DNA of 64,000 nt from Mariniradius saccharolyticus AK6 (lineage in GTDB: Bacteria > Bacteroidota > Bacteroidia > Cytophagales > Cyclobacteriaceae): the NCBI RefSeq assembly GCF_000330725.2, contig NZ_AMZY02000008.1, positions 158,175 to 222,174 of the forward strand, written 5' to 3'. Position numbers and translations under genes: made by a program. Numbering within the stretch: position 1 is the stretch's first letter; the number at the start of each line of letters is the position of its first letter. The notes under the pieces are model-generated. The model ran no database searches and was not told where the DNA came from. It worked only from the letters and a program-made list of their open reading frames with translations. Below, piece by piece: positions 42,691-52,114 of the stretch.

Positions 42691-43737
42691 CTAATTTTCC
42701 AACAAGATACTCAAAGCACGAATCAAAGCACGGTCTGTACCATTCGACACTTCCTCAGGTGTATTGATCACGACCTCATCCGGCTCCAATCCGATCCCTT
42801 CGTAACTAATACCGCTTTGGTCCCGGAAGTCGCCAGTACTCATCGCCACAATCCATCCGTTTGGCAATTCCCACTTGGGATTGTCTGAAAAGGCACCAAA
42901 GGTGAAGTCGCCGACGATCTCTACGTTTTCGTTTTGGCGCATGGCCAAGGTGAAGGTCTCACCCGCGCTGCCTGTTCCCCGGTCGGTAAGCAGGACTACT
43001 GGCTTGGTATAGGCCCCTGATCTCGGAGCCAATTGCCAAAGTATCCAATCCGAAAAATCACCCGGATTTGCGCTTTGTTTGAAGCGGGTCTTCATGTACA
43101 GCTTCCTCTCCTCGGCAAAATAACTGGCCACTATTTGGGCAGAACGGTCATCGCCTCCCTCGATCCCCCGCGCATCAAAGACCAATTCATCCGTACCCGC
43201 CAAAGCTGCCAAGGCGGTACGTATATGGTCTTCATAGAAACCCGGAGCTTGACCCAAATGGTCCAAATATAGATACCCAATATTGGTGTTTTTGAATTTG
43301 CCAAACAGCACCAGAGGATTGTCAGCGGGACCAAAAGACGTCTCTTCGGAGAGGCTTTCCCGAATCAGGTCCAAATCAAAAGTCCCATCGGGAAAACTCG
43401 GCCCACTGTCAAATCGGCGGAAACCCGGATTGGGTTTGACCATCCATACATGGCCGTCGTTGAGGCGGGAAAGCATTTCGGAGAAGAGGTCAAAGAGCTC
43501 ATCAGCGCTCATTTGGTCATTCACTTTCGTTGAAAATTCGGCATGGACTTCATCCCAATCCAATTGCTTCACTTCAAAAAGCCCATAATGGTCATCAAAA
43601 GTCGACCAAAGATACTCGAATGTAGAGACAGGGCCCTGGCTGGGTTCTTCGCCCAACATGAGTTCGTTGCAGGAAACCAGACCAAGTCCACAGACGAAAA
43701 GGCTGGCGAATAGAGAAGTTTTGATTAATTGTTTCAT
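42691..43737 (-). CDS. S41-family peptidase lipoprotein
   Basis: The 348-residue product has a lipoprotein signal with Cys23 (GLGLVSC) and the tail-specific protease (S41) core. A helical N-terminal cap contains LFDLFSEMLSRLNDGHVW, then IGYLYLDHLG, ELVFDARGIEGGDD, and the active site TDRGTGSAGETFTLAMR with the catalytic Ser in GSAGE. No PDZ domain is evident, as in the tricorn-core-like members. It probably acts in the envelope. It lies 6 bases after the outer-membrane-like gene and 10 bases before the SDR. Confidence 0.9.
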   Translation of the reverse strand: MKQLIKTSLFASLFVCGLGLVSCNELMLGEEPSQGPVSTFEYLWSTFDDHYGLFEVKQLDWDEVHAEFSTKVNDQMSADELFDLFSEMLSRLNDGHVWMVKPNPGFRRFDSGPSFPDGTFDLDLIRESLSEETSFGPADNPLVLFGKFKNTNIGYLYLDHLGQAPGFYEDHIRTALAALAGTDELVFDARGIEGGDDRSAQIVASYFAEERKLYMKTRFKQSANPGDFSDWILWQLAPRSGAYTKPVVLLTDRGTGSAGETFTLAMRQNENVEIVGDFTFGAFSDNPKWELPNGWIVAMSTGDFRDQSGISYEGIGLEPDEVVINTPEEVSNGTDRALIRALSILLEN

Positions 43738-43743
43738 GGCGTG

Positions 43744-44577
43744 TTATTTTGCTGGAGAAAATTGAAAATGGTAAACCCAGGAAAGACCCAACTCATGGTT
43801 GGATTTCTTGATGGTTTGGGGCTTGGAATAATGCAGCCAGTCATAGGAATAACCCAGCTCAAGACTGCTGCGACGGGCTAGGCGGTATCGATACGCAATG
43901 CGGATTTCAGGTTGCTGAAATTGGTTGACGGAGGTGAATGTACTTCCGGACATAAAGGACTTGAATTGGGACGTTTCGGGTTGCGAAACCACGTTGCTGA
44001 AGGGCATCCTCGCAACAAAGGCGAAAATGGGGAGTTGGAAATCGCCCAGAATCTGATGCTTTGTTCCCAATTTGAGCAGGTGGGTATACCTGACCCCCAA
44101 TCCCAACAAATTCATCGCCCAGGTATTCATGGCCAATCCATCGGCATAGTGAATCTGATTGCGGAGATTGACACCGAGATAGGTTTCCTGTTTTTCATTT
44201 TGAATCAACCCCCGCTGATAGCCGGCCCTGATCTCCCCGAAATACTGCGTGGGAATAAGGAGAAATCCCTCTCCTCCTTCCTCAAACTGAAATTCCCGAG
44301 TTCCCAATGCCGGAGCGATCATAGATCCTGTTTTGGCTTCCGAGCCAAACTCCCAGCGATTGCGGCCCTTCATCCGCTTGTAGTCCAGATTGATGCCGTT
44401 ATAATCGGTGAAGTACATCATCGGCGATGCCTGCAAATCATGCAGTTTCTGCGTTCCCCGAAGGTAAGAAACTGTCAGTTCGGCACCGGGATTTTCACTT
44501 TTTGTTTGTGAAAATCCCAAAGTCGTTCCTCCCAGCAAGCATCCCGCTGCCAGTAAGTTTTTCAATAGTCTGTTCAT
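43744..44577 (-). CDS. outer-membrane-like secreted protein between two S41 peptidases
   Basis: The ATG at 44577 starts a signal peptide (MNRLLKNLLAAGCLLGGTTLGFSQ). The 277-residue product has repeated amphipathic strands with aromatic ends (ELTVSYLRGTQKLHD, YFGEIRAGYQRGLIQ, IRIAYRYRLARRSSLELGYSYDW) and ends in a strand SWVYHFQFSPAK, which fits a beta-barrel of about 12 strands. No named family is recognised. It is embedded in the S41/SDR operon (10 and 6 bases to its neighbours), so it likely works with the peptidases in the envelope. Confidence 0.75.
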   Translation of the reverse strand: MNRLLKNLLAAGCLLGGTTLGFSQTKSENPGAELTVSYLRGTQKLHDLQASPMMYFTDYNGINLDYKRMKGRNRWEFGSEAKTGSMIAPALGTREFQFEEGGEGFLLIPTQYFGEIRAGYQRGLIQNEKQETYLGVNLRNQIHYADGLAMNTWAMNLLGLGVRYTHLLKLGTKHQILGDFQLPIFAFVARMPFSNVVSQPETSQFKSFMSGSTFTSVNQFQQPEIRIAYRYRLARRSSLELGYSYDWLHYSKPQTIKKSNHELGLSWVYHFQFSPAK

Positions 44578-44587
44578 AATTTTTGGT

Positions 44588-45991
44588 TTAGTGGTTGGGT
44601 CTGACGACCAGTTCAAGTGCTTTTTCCATCACAGGGTCCTTTCCATTGACGATATCTGCCGCAGTCGGAACGATGGGATGATTGGGTAAAATCCCGCGAT
44701 CCCTAGGCATTGCCGGATTCAGGTTTGCCATATGGAATCCCAGCCGGGGAATTCCAAGATCAATCTTGGAATGCGGCAGGGTGACGATGGTGAAAAATCC
44801 GCTGCTGTTGACTTCCGCTCCTCCGGCAGTTTCTTCCCCCACAAAATGCGCCCGTCCATCTGCCTGGACTCGGGCGGATAACTCCGTCGTCACCGAGAAA
44901 CTCTGCCCATCCAGCAACACGATCAGATTGCCATCAAATCGGTTCTTGTGGGATTTGTAGGTTTTCAGCCCGGGAGCTTTGGTGAATCGGAAGACTCCAT
45001 CTTTCTCCTTTGAAAATGAATTCAGCATACGGAAAATCTTGGAAGTATGGCTTGGATAGTCTGTTTTCTGATTTCTCCTTGTCGTTACATAGTCGTAATA
45101 TTCAAACTGATCTTGGGCGAGGTAACGGTACAGTTCTATCCCCAGCTTCTCAAATCCTCCTTCATTTCCCCTGAGGTCAAGAATCAGGTTGCAGATGTTT
45201 TCTTCTTCGAGTGATTTGAATGAGTTTCTCAAAAACCGCTTGAAATCAGGCTCATGCTTGTAGGAGAAAAAGCGGTTGATCTTCATGATTCCCGTCCAGC
45301 CATTGGTCATGCGAAAGGAAAAAGGGGTGTCTTCGGTCTTGAAGTTTGCCTCTATTTGGTCCTTTTCAACGCCATTTCCCTTCCAGGTTTGGAGCTTCCC
45401 ATCGTGGAGCAATTCAACTTCATAGCTGTCATTCAGGCCATATTCAAAGGCATGAAGGGCCGAAAAGTAGCGGTTGAGCTGGAATCTCTTTCCCCCATCG
45501 CTGTCTCCATCCCCAAAGCTCAATCTTTTCCATATCGCATCTTTGATGGAGGCAATCGGCCTGCCGTTGATACTGACTACTTCGGCGAGGACCGGGACGT
45601 TTTCGTCACCGAAATGAGCAAGAACTTTCACCTTTTCCGCCTCAAAATGGAGTTGCAAGGGAAAAAGGCCAGATGCAAAAGCCCCATAGTGCTGGTCTTC
45701 GCCCTGGATTATCCATTTGATATGGCCGTCTTTCAAGGCCGCGAGGGCGGGACGCATGGTCTGATAAAATTCCAACTGATCCATAGGCCGGTCAAGTTGG
45801 CGTTCGATATCAGAGAAAACGACCTGAAAACCAGACTCATCCGTATATCGGTACATTTCAGGATGGAAGCGCTCAAGGGCATCCCTAAAGATTCCCAAAT
45901 CTTCCTTGAGCTGATCGGGCTTGAGCGTTTGGGCCGGGGATTGTGGCGAAAATGCCTGTAGCCCAAGAATAAGTGTGAGTAGTCTTTTCAT
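44588..45991 (-). CDS. S41-family peptidase, secreted
   Basis: The 467-residue product has a signal peptide (MKRLLTLILGLQAFSPQSPAQ) and an S41 core: PALAALKDGHIKWI early, a PDZ-like middle region (ALVVSINGRPIASIKD-type, at about 130-150), then LILDLRGNEGGFEKLG and VLLDGQSFSVTTELSARVQ carrying the active-site Ser, followed by VGEETAGG. It differs from the downstream S41 lipoprotein in having this middle domain. It is the first gene of the minus-strand operon. Confidence 0.9.
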   Translation of the reverse strand: MKRLLTLILGLQAFSPQSPAQTLKPDQLKEDLGIFRDALERFHPEMYRYTDESGFQVVFSDIERQLDRPMDQLEFYQTMRPALAALKDGHIKWIIQGEDQHYGAFASGLFPLQLHFEAEKVKVLAHFGDENVPVLAEVVSINGRPIASIKDAIWKRLSFGDGDSDGGKRFQLNRYFSALHAFEYGLNDSYEVELLHDGKLQTWKGNGVEKDQIEANFKTEDTPFSFRMTNGWTGIMKINRFFSYKHEPDFKRFLRNSFKSLEEENICNLILDLRGNEGGFEKLGIELYRYLAQDQFEYYDYVTTRRNQKTDYPSHTSKIFRMLNSFSKEKDGVFRFTKAPGLKTYKSHKNRFDGNLIVLLDGQSFSVTTELSARVQADGRAHFVGEETAGGAEVNSSGFFTIVTLPHSKIDLGIPRLGFHMANLNPAMPRDRGILPNHPIVPTAADIVNGKDPVMEKALELVVRPNH

Positions 45992-46150
45992 AGTCGTCTG
46001 AGTTAAATGGAAATTTATTTCTTGTTTTTCTACTTCCCAGATGGGGCTATCGGCTCTGAGGTTGCTTTGTCTTCACCCACATAATGATGTGATTTGAGGG
46101 AAAATGAAGCGCGATTTTCGTCCCCAAATGCCTATTTTTAGCTTAACAAA

Positions 46151-49147
46151 ATGAAAAAAGGACTCTTACTTCTTCTCTTCACGATCAGCTGCTGGCACCT
46201 CCATGCGGAGACCAAACGGTTTTATGTGACCAATTTGAGGACATCGGATGGTTTGGCTTCCAACCAGGTCTTGACGGTATTCAAAGACAAGCACAATTAC
46301 CTTTGGATCGGGAGTTCCAATGGATTGCAGCGGTTTGACGGGCGGAAATTTATGACCTATCAGATCGATACGCCGGAAGGACGCCAACCCACCCAATCTG
46401 TATCTGAGATTTTGGTCGACCGTAATGAAAAGATGTGGCTGAGGGTAGGCGATCAATACGGCAGTTACATCCCCGAAAAGCAGGAGTTTACCCCCGTTCC
46501 ATTCGAAAAGAATGAAAACCGCTTTCAGGGCGAATCCCTATGGATGGACAGAAAAGGAAATCTTTTTGTGATCTTGAACAACAACAAGTTGCTCTGGATC
46601 GATCAAAAAAAGGGCAAAATCACCGATCAAAACCTACCGGTAAAAGTGCCGGACGGCTGGAGAGCTAGGTCCATTTTCGAGGACAAAAGGGGGTTGTATT
46701 GGGTTAGCAACATCGAAGGCATCAGCGTTTACAATCCCAAGACCAGAGAAATCTACACCCACGCCTCGAATCCTTTAGGGCTGGAAGTACTCAAAAAGCC
46801 GGATTTGACCTATGTGTTCAATGTATATGAAGACTCCGAGAGCATCTTTTGGGTCAATTATTGGTCACCTGATGAGAGGTTACTTTCATACGATCCCCTG
46901 ACCAAAATATGGCGAAACCACAAAAGCGAGATTTCTCCCCCAAACACCAACTATCAGGAAGCCTATGGCAGCCTGGAATTGCCCCATGCGGAAATCTGGA
47001 GGTATGGGATTCAGACCCTGGCCAGCTATGACCGAAGATCAAAAACCTTTACCCCACTCATTCAGAGTGATATCCGGTTCGACAAGATCACCAAACTGAT
47101 ATGGGATGATGCAGGCGGCATTTGGATGGCTACGGACGCGGGGCTTTACTTTCTGCATTTTGACACGCCGAGCATATATTTTCAAGAGCGCAGCTCGCAA
47201 GACGGCAACTTTGAATTCCAGGCCGTGGAGGAAGTCATCCACCGCGGAGATACTAGCGTATGGCTGGGAAGTTGGGGCAAAGGCATCGGAATCCTTAAGC
47301 CCTTGACTGGGGAGTTGGACTCAAAGTGGATATACAAGGGGTTACCAGATGCCATCGAGACCTATCAGGTTTGGGACCTGCACCATGACAAAAAACGCGA
47401 AGTGGTATGGGTTGCACTTCAAAAAGGCCTAATCCAAGTCATTGAGCTTGATTCAAAAAAGGTTCAATACTTTTATCCAGAGGCCTTTGAGGGATCTACC
47501 ATCCGGACAATTGCCGAGGATGCCGAAGGAAACTTGTGGTTTGGAACCCAAAATGGGAGCATCATCAAATACGAAGGTGAAGGAATCGACCAGGGGGGAT
47601 TTCGCAGGTACCGCAGATTTCAGGGAAGAATTCCAAAAATACTCATCAGCAAAGACCAACATCTCTGGGTGACTACCACCAACGAAGGCGTTTACGAACT
47701 TGATCTTGAAGAAGGAAAAATCCTGAGACACTTGGATAATTCCATCCTGAATTCCAACAACAACGAACAGCTCCTACAGGTGAATGACAGCATTTTCCTG
47801 ATCGGCTACGAACTGCTGAACAAATTCAACACCCGCACGGGCAAAAACGAAGTCTTCTCCTACTCCGACGGAATGCTCAGCAACACGATTTTCGGTTTGG
47901 AAATGGATGCGGATGGATTGGTTTGGATTTATACACCCAATGGATTGACCCGATTTGATGTCAAAACCAATACATTCTATTCTTTCGGCAAGAATCATTT
48001 TTTTTCAAACATCCCAAATGACGGCCGAAGTGGGACCCGATTCGCAAATGGGGAATTGGCCTTTGTGAGCAACAACGGGATCATCATTTTTGACCCTATG
48101 CAATTTTCCCGAAACCTCCCCCCTCCCGTCCCGACGATTACCGGCATCGAACTTTTCGGACTATATATAGGAGATGGATCTTTACCTGAAATGAGACGGG
48201 AATTCACTTCCCAGGAAAACAGCCTCACTTTTGATTTTAATATCCTCAATTTTTCAAAACAAGACAGATTCTCCTACCAATATCGATTGGTGGGCGCCGA
48301 CCCCGATTGGATTAATGCAAAAAGCAATTTCCAAGCGGTCTATTCCCTACTTCCCCCCGGAGAATACCAATTTGAAGTGAGAAGCATCAATGAATCGGGA
48401 GTTTATTCAGAACCTGCCGTCTATGCCTTTGAGATCAAACCCAGCCTGGTGCAGACTTGGTGGTTCAAGGCATTTTTGGGATTGCTGTTTTTGGGGATCG
48501 TGGCGCTGATCTACCGTATGAATGTCAACCGCATTTTGGCAGTAGTCAAACTTCGAAGTCGATTGGCACGTGACCTGCATGATGACATGGGGTCCACCCT
48601 CAGCACGATCAATATCCTGAGCTCCATGGCCAAAACCAAACTCGGGACGGATCCTGCCAAAACCAGCGAGTATATTTCCAAAATCTCGGAAAACAGCCAA
48701 CGGATGATGGAATCCATGGACGACATCGTGTGGAGCATCAAGCCACAGAATGATTCCATGGAAAAGCTCATCGCTCGCATGCGGGAATTTGCCAATCAGG
48801 TGCTCGAAAGCAAAGACATCGTGTTTTCCATGGAGGTGGACGACCGGATCTTGGGTATGAAACTGAGCATGGACGCGAGAAGGGATTTGTTTTTGATCTT
48901 CAAGGAAGGAATCAACAACGCGGCCAAATACTCTGGGGCAGCCCGGGTGTTCATCTCCTTTGGCTTGGAGGGACACCTCTTTACCATGCGGATCAGGGAT
49001 TATGGAAAAGGCTTTGATATGGCGGAAATAGACGAAGGCAACGGATTGGAAAACATGAAAAAAAGAGCTTCCAATCTCGGGGGTAACTTGGAAATCAAAA
49101 CTGAAGCCGAAAAGGGCACCGAACTGACGCTCCGGGTACATCTCTGA
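46151..49147 (+). CDS. propeller-sensor histidine kinase (reg_prop, Y_Y_Y, HisKA_3)
   Basis: The 998-residue protein has a signal peptide, then two seven-bladed two-component-regulator propellers (blades such as TVFKDKHNYLWIGSSNGLQRF and TIAEDAEGNLWFGTQNGS) over about 20-660. The Y_Y_Y domain (about 680-760, with LLPPGEYQFEVRSINESG) and one membrane span (about 766-790) follow. The cytosolic part has the HisKA_3 H-box ARDLHDDMGSTLS with His810 and an HATPase_c domain (GINNAAKYSG, DYGKGFD, GNGLENMKKRA, GTELTLRV). It lacks the fused receiver and AraC domain of the hybrid sensors and instead signals to the NarL-type regulator just downstream. The ligand is unknown; related sensors often detect sugars or peptides. 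Confidence 0.94.
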   Translation: MKKGLLLLLFTISCWHLHAETKRFYVTNLRTSDGLASNQVLTVFKDKHNYLWIGSSNGLQRFDGRKFMTYQIDTPEGRQPTQSVSEILVDRNEKMWLRVGDQYGSYIPEKQEFTPVPFEKNENRFQGESLWMDRKGNLFVILNNNKLLWIDQKKGKITDQNLPVKVPDGWRARSIFEDKRGLYWVSNIEGISVYNPKTREIYTHASNPLGLEVLKKPDLTYVFNVYEDSESIFWVNYWSPDERLLSYDPLTKIWRNHKSEISPPNTNYQEAYGSLELPHAEIWRYGIQTLASYDRRSKTFTPLIQSDIRFDKITKLIWDDAGGIWMATDAGLYFLHFDTPSIYFQERSSQDGNFEFQAVEEVIHRGDTSVWLGSWGKGIGILKPLTGELDSKWIYKGLPDAIETYQVWDLHHDKKREVVWVALQKGLIQVIELDSKKVQYFYPEAFEGSTIRTIAEDAEGNLWFGTQNGSIIKYEGEGIDQGGFRRYRRFQGRIPKILISKDQHLWVTTTNEGVYELDLEEGKILRHLDNSILNSNNNEQLLQVNDSIFLIGYELLNKFNTRTGKNEVFSYSDGMLSNTIFGLEMDADGLVWIYTPNGLTRFDVKTNTFYSFGKNHFFSNIPNDGRSGTRFANGELAFVSNNGIIIFDPMQFSRNLPPPVPTITGIELFGLYIGDGSLPEMRREFTSQENSLTFDFNILNFSKQDRFSYQYRLVGADPDWINAKSNFQAVYSLLPPGEYQFEVRSINESGVYSEPAVYAFEIKPSLVQTWWFKAFLGLLFLGIVALIYRMNVNRILAVVKLRSRLARDLHDDMGSTLSTINILSSMAKTKLGTDPAKTSEYISKISENSQRMMESMDDIVWSIKPQNDSMEKLIARMREFANQVLESKDIVFSMEVDDRILGMKLSMDARRDLFLIFKEGINNAAKYSGAARVFISFGLEGHLFTMRIRDYGKGFDMAEIDEGNGLENMKKRASNLGGNLEIKTEAEKGTELTLRVHL

Positions 49148-49168
49148 CAAAACCACCTCAATATGTGA

Positions 49169-49199
49169 TTGATAGCGTATCAGCATGACCTTACCTTTG
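49169..49199 (+). promoter_or_regulatory. putative promoter between the kinase and its regulator
   Basis: TTG at 49169-49171 and a perfect TACCTTTG (49192-49199) are spaced by 20 bases, as expected for a Bacteroidota -33/-7 promoter. The start codon at 49221 follows at about 20 bases. This would allow the regulator to be transcribed separately from the kinase. Confidence 0.5.
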
Positions 49200-49220
49200 T
49201 ATTGCTAAACTGTGAAAACC

Positions 49221-49853
49221 ATGATCAAGCTCCTGATATACGAAGACAATCCCCAACTCCGAGAGGGGCTCACCATGCTGATCGACGGCAGTGAGGGATT
49301 CAGCGTGTTGGCGGCATTCAAGAACTGTACAAACGTAGCCCAAGAAATCAGGACTTTCCGCCCGGATGTCGTCCTGATGGACATCGACATGCCGGGAGTC
49401 AATGGATTGGAAGGATTGAAAATCATTCGCCAAACAGACGATCAGGTCAAAGTGCTGATGCTGACAGTCTTTGATGACCATCAAAACATCTTCGAAGCAT
49501 TAAAAAGCGGTGCAAATGGCTATATCCTGAAAAAAACACCTCCCGCCAAACTTTTGGAATATATCCAAGAAGCTTCCACCGGTGGGGCACCGATGACTTC
49601 CTCCGTTGCGGCTCAAGTGCTGAAAATGTTTTCGCAACTTCAGCCTACGGTCGAAAACGATTATAACCTTACCGACCGGGAAAAAGAAGTGCTGCAATGG
49701 CTCGTCAATGGTTATTCCTACAAAATGATTGCCGCCGAGATGTTCATCGCCATGGATACTGTCCGCTCCCACATCAAGAAGATCTACGAAAAACTCCACG
49801 TCAACTCAAAAAGTGAAGCGGTAGCCAAGGCATTTAGAGATAAGATTGTTTAA
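49221..49853 (+). CDS. NarL/FixJ-family response regulator
   Basis: The ATG at 49221 (MIKLLIYEDN) is preferred to a GTG nine bases upstream. Residues 1-120 form a receiver with Asp54 (LMDIDMPG) as acceptor and the switch lysine in ILKKTPPAKL. Residues about 145-205 are a LuxR-type helix-turn-helix (NLTDREKEVLQWLVNGYSYKMIA, then MDTVRSHIKKIYEKLHVNS). It should be the output of the propeller kinase that ends 73 bases earlier. A strong terminator follows. Confidence 0.94.
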   Translation: MIKLLIYEDNPQLREGLTMLIDGSEGFSVLAAFKNCTNVAQEIRTFRPDVVLMDIDMPGVNGLEGLKIIRQTDDQVKVLMLTVFDDHQNIFEALKSGANGYILKKTPPAKLLEYIQEASTGGAPMTSSVAAQVLKMFSQLQPTVENDYNLTDREKEVLQWLVNGYSYKMIAAEMFIAMDTVRSHIKKIYEKLHVNSKSEAVAKAFRDKIV

Positions 49854-49875
49854 GCGGAAAAAACAGCATGGACTA

Positions 49876-49917
49876 GACCTGACAGGATACCCGAAACCTG
49901 TCAGGTCTTTTTTTTTT
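49876..49917 (+). terminator. strong rho-independent terminator after the NarL regulator
   Basis: GACCTGACAGG (49876-49886) pairs with CCTGTCAGGTC (49897-49907), then ten T. Confidence 0.88.
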
Positions 49918-50044
49918 ACAAAGATCCGGCTCACATCATTTTCACCTTTTGGAGCCATAAGCCACTATTTTCCACCCATTTATGTGATTTACATGCCTCG
50001 TTTTTTGATGCAATTTTGTCCTGTACTTATTGATAATCAAGACA

Positions 50045-50215
50045 ATGAAAACTTTTTGGAAAATCACACTTCTTATCTGGGCCTTGACTGTTTGCGTGGA
50101 GGGAGAAAAAACAATACAACCTCCTCTGGACGCAAATGGCCGCTTGGACCTGGCACAAAAAACCACACATTCATGTGATGCCCAAATCACATCTTCTGGC
50201 AAGGGTATGACGTGA
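50045..50215 (+). CDS. possible small secreted peptide
   Basis: An ATG at 50045 opens 56 codons beginning MKTFWKITLLIWALTVCVEG, a good signal-peptide shape, then a polar tail with one further Cys. No family is recognised. It lies in the 430-base gap between the terminator at 49876 and the sigma factor gene, which otherwise shows nothing clear. It may be a chance frame or the stub of a lost exported protein. Confidence 0.3.
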   Translation: MKTFWKITLLIWALTVCVEGEKTIQPPLDANGRLDLAQKTTHSCDAQITSSGKGMT

Positions 50216-50282
50216 AACACAATCAAACACTGTCCTTTTCGGAAAATGAAACCAACTATTATAAACACACCAACCAACTTTT

Positions 50283-50864
50283 ATGAAAACCACAAGAATA
50301 AAACAACCTTCGGGAAGCCACCTTTGCCGACTCCCGATCGACCAACTCTTTTTGGGTTGCTTGGCCCAAAATCCCCGCACCCAGCGTGAGCTTTTTGACA
50401 GGCTATATCCAAAGATGCTTGGACTTTGCCTCCGTTACATCAAAAACAACGCGGCTGCTGAAGATGTCGCGCTTGAATCGTTCAGAAAAGTGTTTTCGCG
50501 CATCGACCAATTCAAGCAAACGGGAAGTTTTGAGGGATGGATCAGAAGGATCGTCGTCAATGAATGCTTGATGCACCTGGAGAAACAACGAAACCTCTAC
50601 CGTGAAATCGGCCTGGAAAGCATCTATCCCGAAGCCAACCAAGCAGGGCCGAGTGATCACCTCGACTGGGAGGATTTGCGGAAAATGCTTCAACACTTAC
50701 CCAAAGGGTATAGGCAGGTTTTTGAACTGTTTGCCTTGGAGGGATTGAGCCATGAGGAGATCGGACAAAAGCTGGAGATCTCCGAAAGCACCTCGAAGTC
50801 CCAGCTTAGCCGCGCCAGGATTCAGCTTCAGCGCCTGCTTGACTTTCGAAACCACAACAACTGA
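50283..50864 (+). CDS. ECF-type RNA polymerase sigma factor
   Basis: The 193-residue protein has sigma region 2 (LFDRLYPKMLGLCLRYIKN, AEDVALESFRKVFSRID, FEGWIRRIVVNECL) and region 4 (LPKGYRQVFELFALEGLSHEEI, then ISESTSKSQLSRARIQLQRLL). It lacks regions 1 and 3, as is usual for the ECF group. No FecR-like or other anti-sigma gene follows; instead a VOC protein begins five bases later and a hydrolase after it, so the three are probably one transcript. The promoters it serves are unknown. Confidence 0.93.
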   Translation: MKTTRIKQPSGSHLCRLPIDQLFLGCLAQNPRTQRELFDRLYPKMLGLCLRYIKNNAAAEDVALESFRKVFSRIDQFKQTGSFEGWIRRIVVNECLMHLEKQRNLYREIGLESIYPEANQAGPSDHLDWEDLRKMLQHLPKGYRQVFELFALEGLSHEEIGQKLEISESTSKSQLSRARIQLQRLLDFRNHNN

Positions 50865-50869
50865 TTCTG

Positions 50870-51268
50870 ATGAAAATCAATCATGTCGCCATTTGGACAG
50901 CGAATCTGGAACTGCTTAAGGATTTCTATTGCCTTTGGTTAAATGCACAGGCAGGTCCAATTTACCTCAATCCAAAAAAGGGGTTCAGCAGTTATTTTCT
51001 GAGGTTTAATTCCGGCGCGAGGTTGGAACTGATGCACAGTATGCATTTGAAAACCGATCTTCGGCCAAGGGAATCTATTTACGCTGGATATGCCCATCTG
51101 AGTCTTGAAGTTGGGAATGTCGCCGAAGTCAATCTTTTTGCCCAAAGGCTGAAGCAGGGAGGTCTGCCGATTTTGGATGGACCCCGATGGACAGGGGATG
51201 GCTATTACGAATTCGTCACCGAGGATCCGGAAGGAAACCGAATCGAACTCATGGCATCCTGCCACTAA
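50870..51268 (+). CDS. VOC-superfamily (glyoxalase-like) protein
   Basis: The 132-residue protein has the two beta-alpha-beta modules of the vicinal oxygen chelate fold. It opens with MKINHVAIWTANLELLKDFYCLW and the second half has YAGYAHLSLEVGN and FVTEDPEGNRIELM. Likely metal ligands are His5, His in HLSLE and the Glu near the end. Members include glyoxalases, dioxygenases and resistance proteins; the exact reaction cannot be told. It starts five bases after the sigma factor stop and lies nine bases before the hydrolase. Confidence 0.88.
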   Translation: MKINHVAIWTANLELLKDFYCLWLNAQAGPIYLNPKKGFSSYFLRFNSGARLELMHSMHLKTDLRPRESIYAGYAHLSLEVGNVAEVNLFAQRLKQGGLPILDGPRWTGDGYYEFVTEDPEGNRIELMASCH

Positions 51269-51277
51269 AACTGAATC

Positions 51278-52114
51278 ATGATGACAGAAGAATTCAAAAA
51301 TCCACACCAATCTATCCAGAGAACCCCGATGCTGATCGTGGGTTCTCATCTTTTTTACCAACGGGCTTTCCCGGAAAAAATAAAAGACCATTTTGAGCCC
51401 CATTTCTTTGACCACAAGGGATTTGTCCAAAATGAACAGCTCAGGGATAGTGCGTACCAAGGTTTGGAGGCCATCGTGGCTGACATCGAAGCCTTCAGGC
51501 TAAAACTTGGCCTCGACAGATTTCTTTTGTTTGGACACAGTGGGCACGCTTACATGGCCTTGGAATATGCGAAAGCCTTTCCTGAACGGATCATGGGCCT
51601 GATTCTTTGCGCCTGCAGCCCGAACCTGAGCCAGGAATCCCATCAAGCCGCCGAGTCCTATTTCCTTGAAATGGCAGATGGGTACAGGCAAGAGCTATTT
51701 GGGCAGGATATGGCAGGCCTCAGGGATAAGATACACGCCGATCCCTACAGGAGGTTCGTACATTTTGTCCTGTCCCAAAAGGCCAAAAACTGGTTTGACC
51801 CGACTTACGATGCTGCTTGGCTGTGGCAGGATGTTCCCACCCACTTACCCACCTTGGATTTTGTCTGGGGAAGACTTTTTAGGGATTATCAAGCAGACCG
51901 AGACCTGGAAGAAGTCAGTTTCCCGGTATTGTTTCTTCAGGGGAAATATGATTTTGTCGCTGGTCCGCATGCAAGATGGGCGGGTATTGCTGCCAAGATG
52001 CCTAAGGTAACTACAGTGATTTTTGAAAAAAGTGGCCACTACCCAATGGTCGAACAAGCCGACGAGTTTTTGAGTGGAATCTGTACTTGGCTGGGAAAAT
52101 TGAATAGGGCTTAA
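51278..52114 (+). CDS. alpha/beta hydrolase
   Basis: The 278-residue protein has the typical fold marks: VGSHLFYQRAFPEKI early, LFGHSGHAYMALEYAKAFPE with the nucleophile elbow GHSGH, VLFLQGKYDFVAG for the acid, and FEKSGHYPMVEQADEF for the catalytic His. It is similar to proline-iminopeptidase-like and esterase-like hydrolases. It has no signal peptide, so it is cytosolic, unlike most hydrolases in this window. Third gene of the sigma/VOC group. Confidence 0.88.
   Translation: MMTEEFKNPHQSIQRTPMLIVGSHLFYQRAFPEKIKDHFEPHFFDHKGFVQNEQLRDSAYQGLEAIVADIEAFRLKLGLDRFLLFGHSGHAYMALEYAKAFPERIMGLILCACSPNLSQESHQAAESYFLEMADGYRQELFGQDMAGLRDKIHADPYRRFVHFVLSQKAKNWFDPTYDAAWLWQDVPTHLPTLDFVWGRLFRDYQADRDLEEVSFPVLFLQGKYDFVAGPHARWAGIAAKMPKVTTVIFEKSGHYPMVEQADEFLSGICTWLGKLNRA

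Noticed and set aside
48407..49186. Minus-strand frame of about 259 codons opposite the propeller kinase
   Set aside because: It lies wholly over the HisKA_3/ATPase domains of a certain gene and has no recognisable domain of its own.
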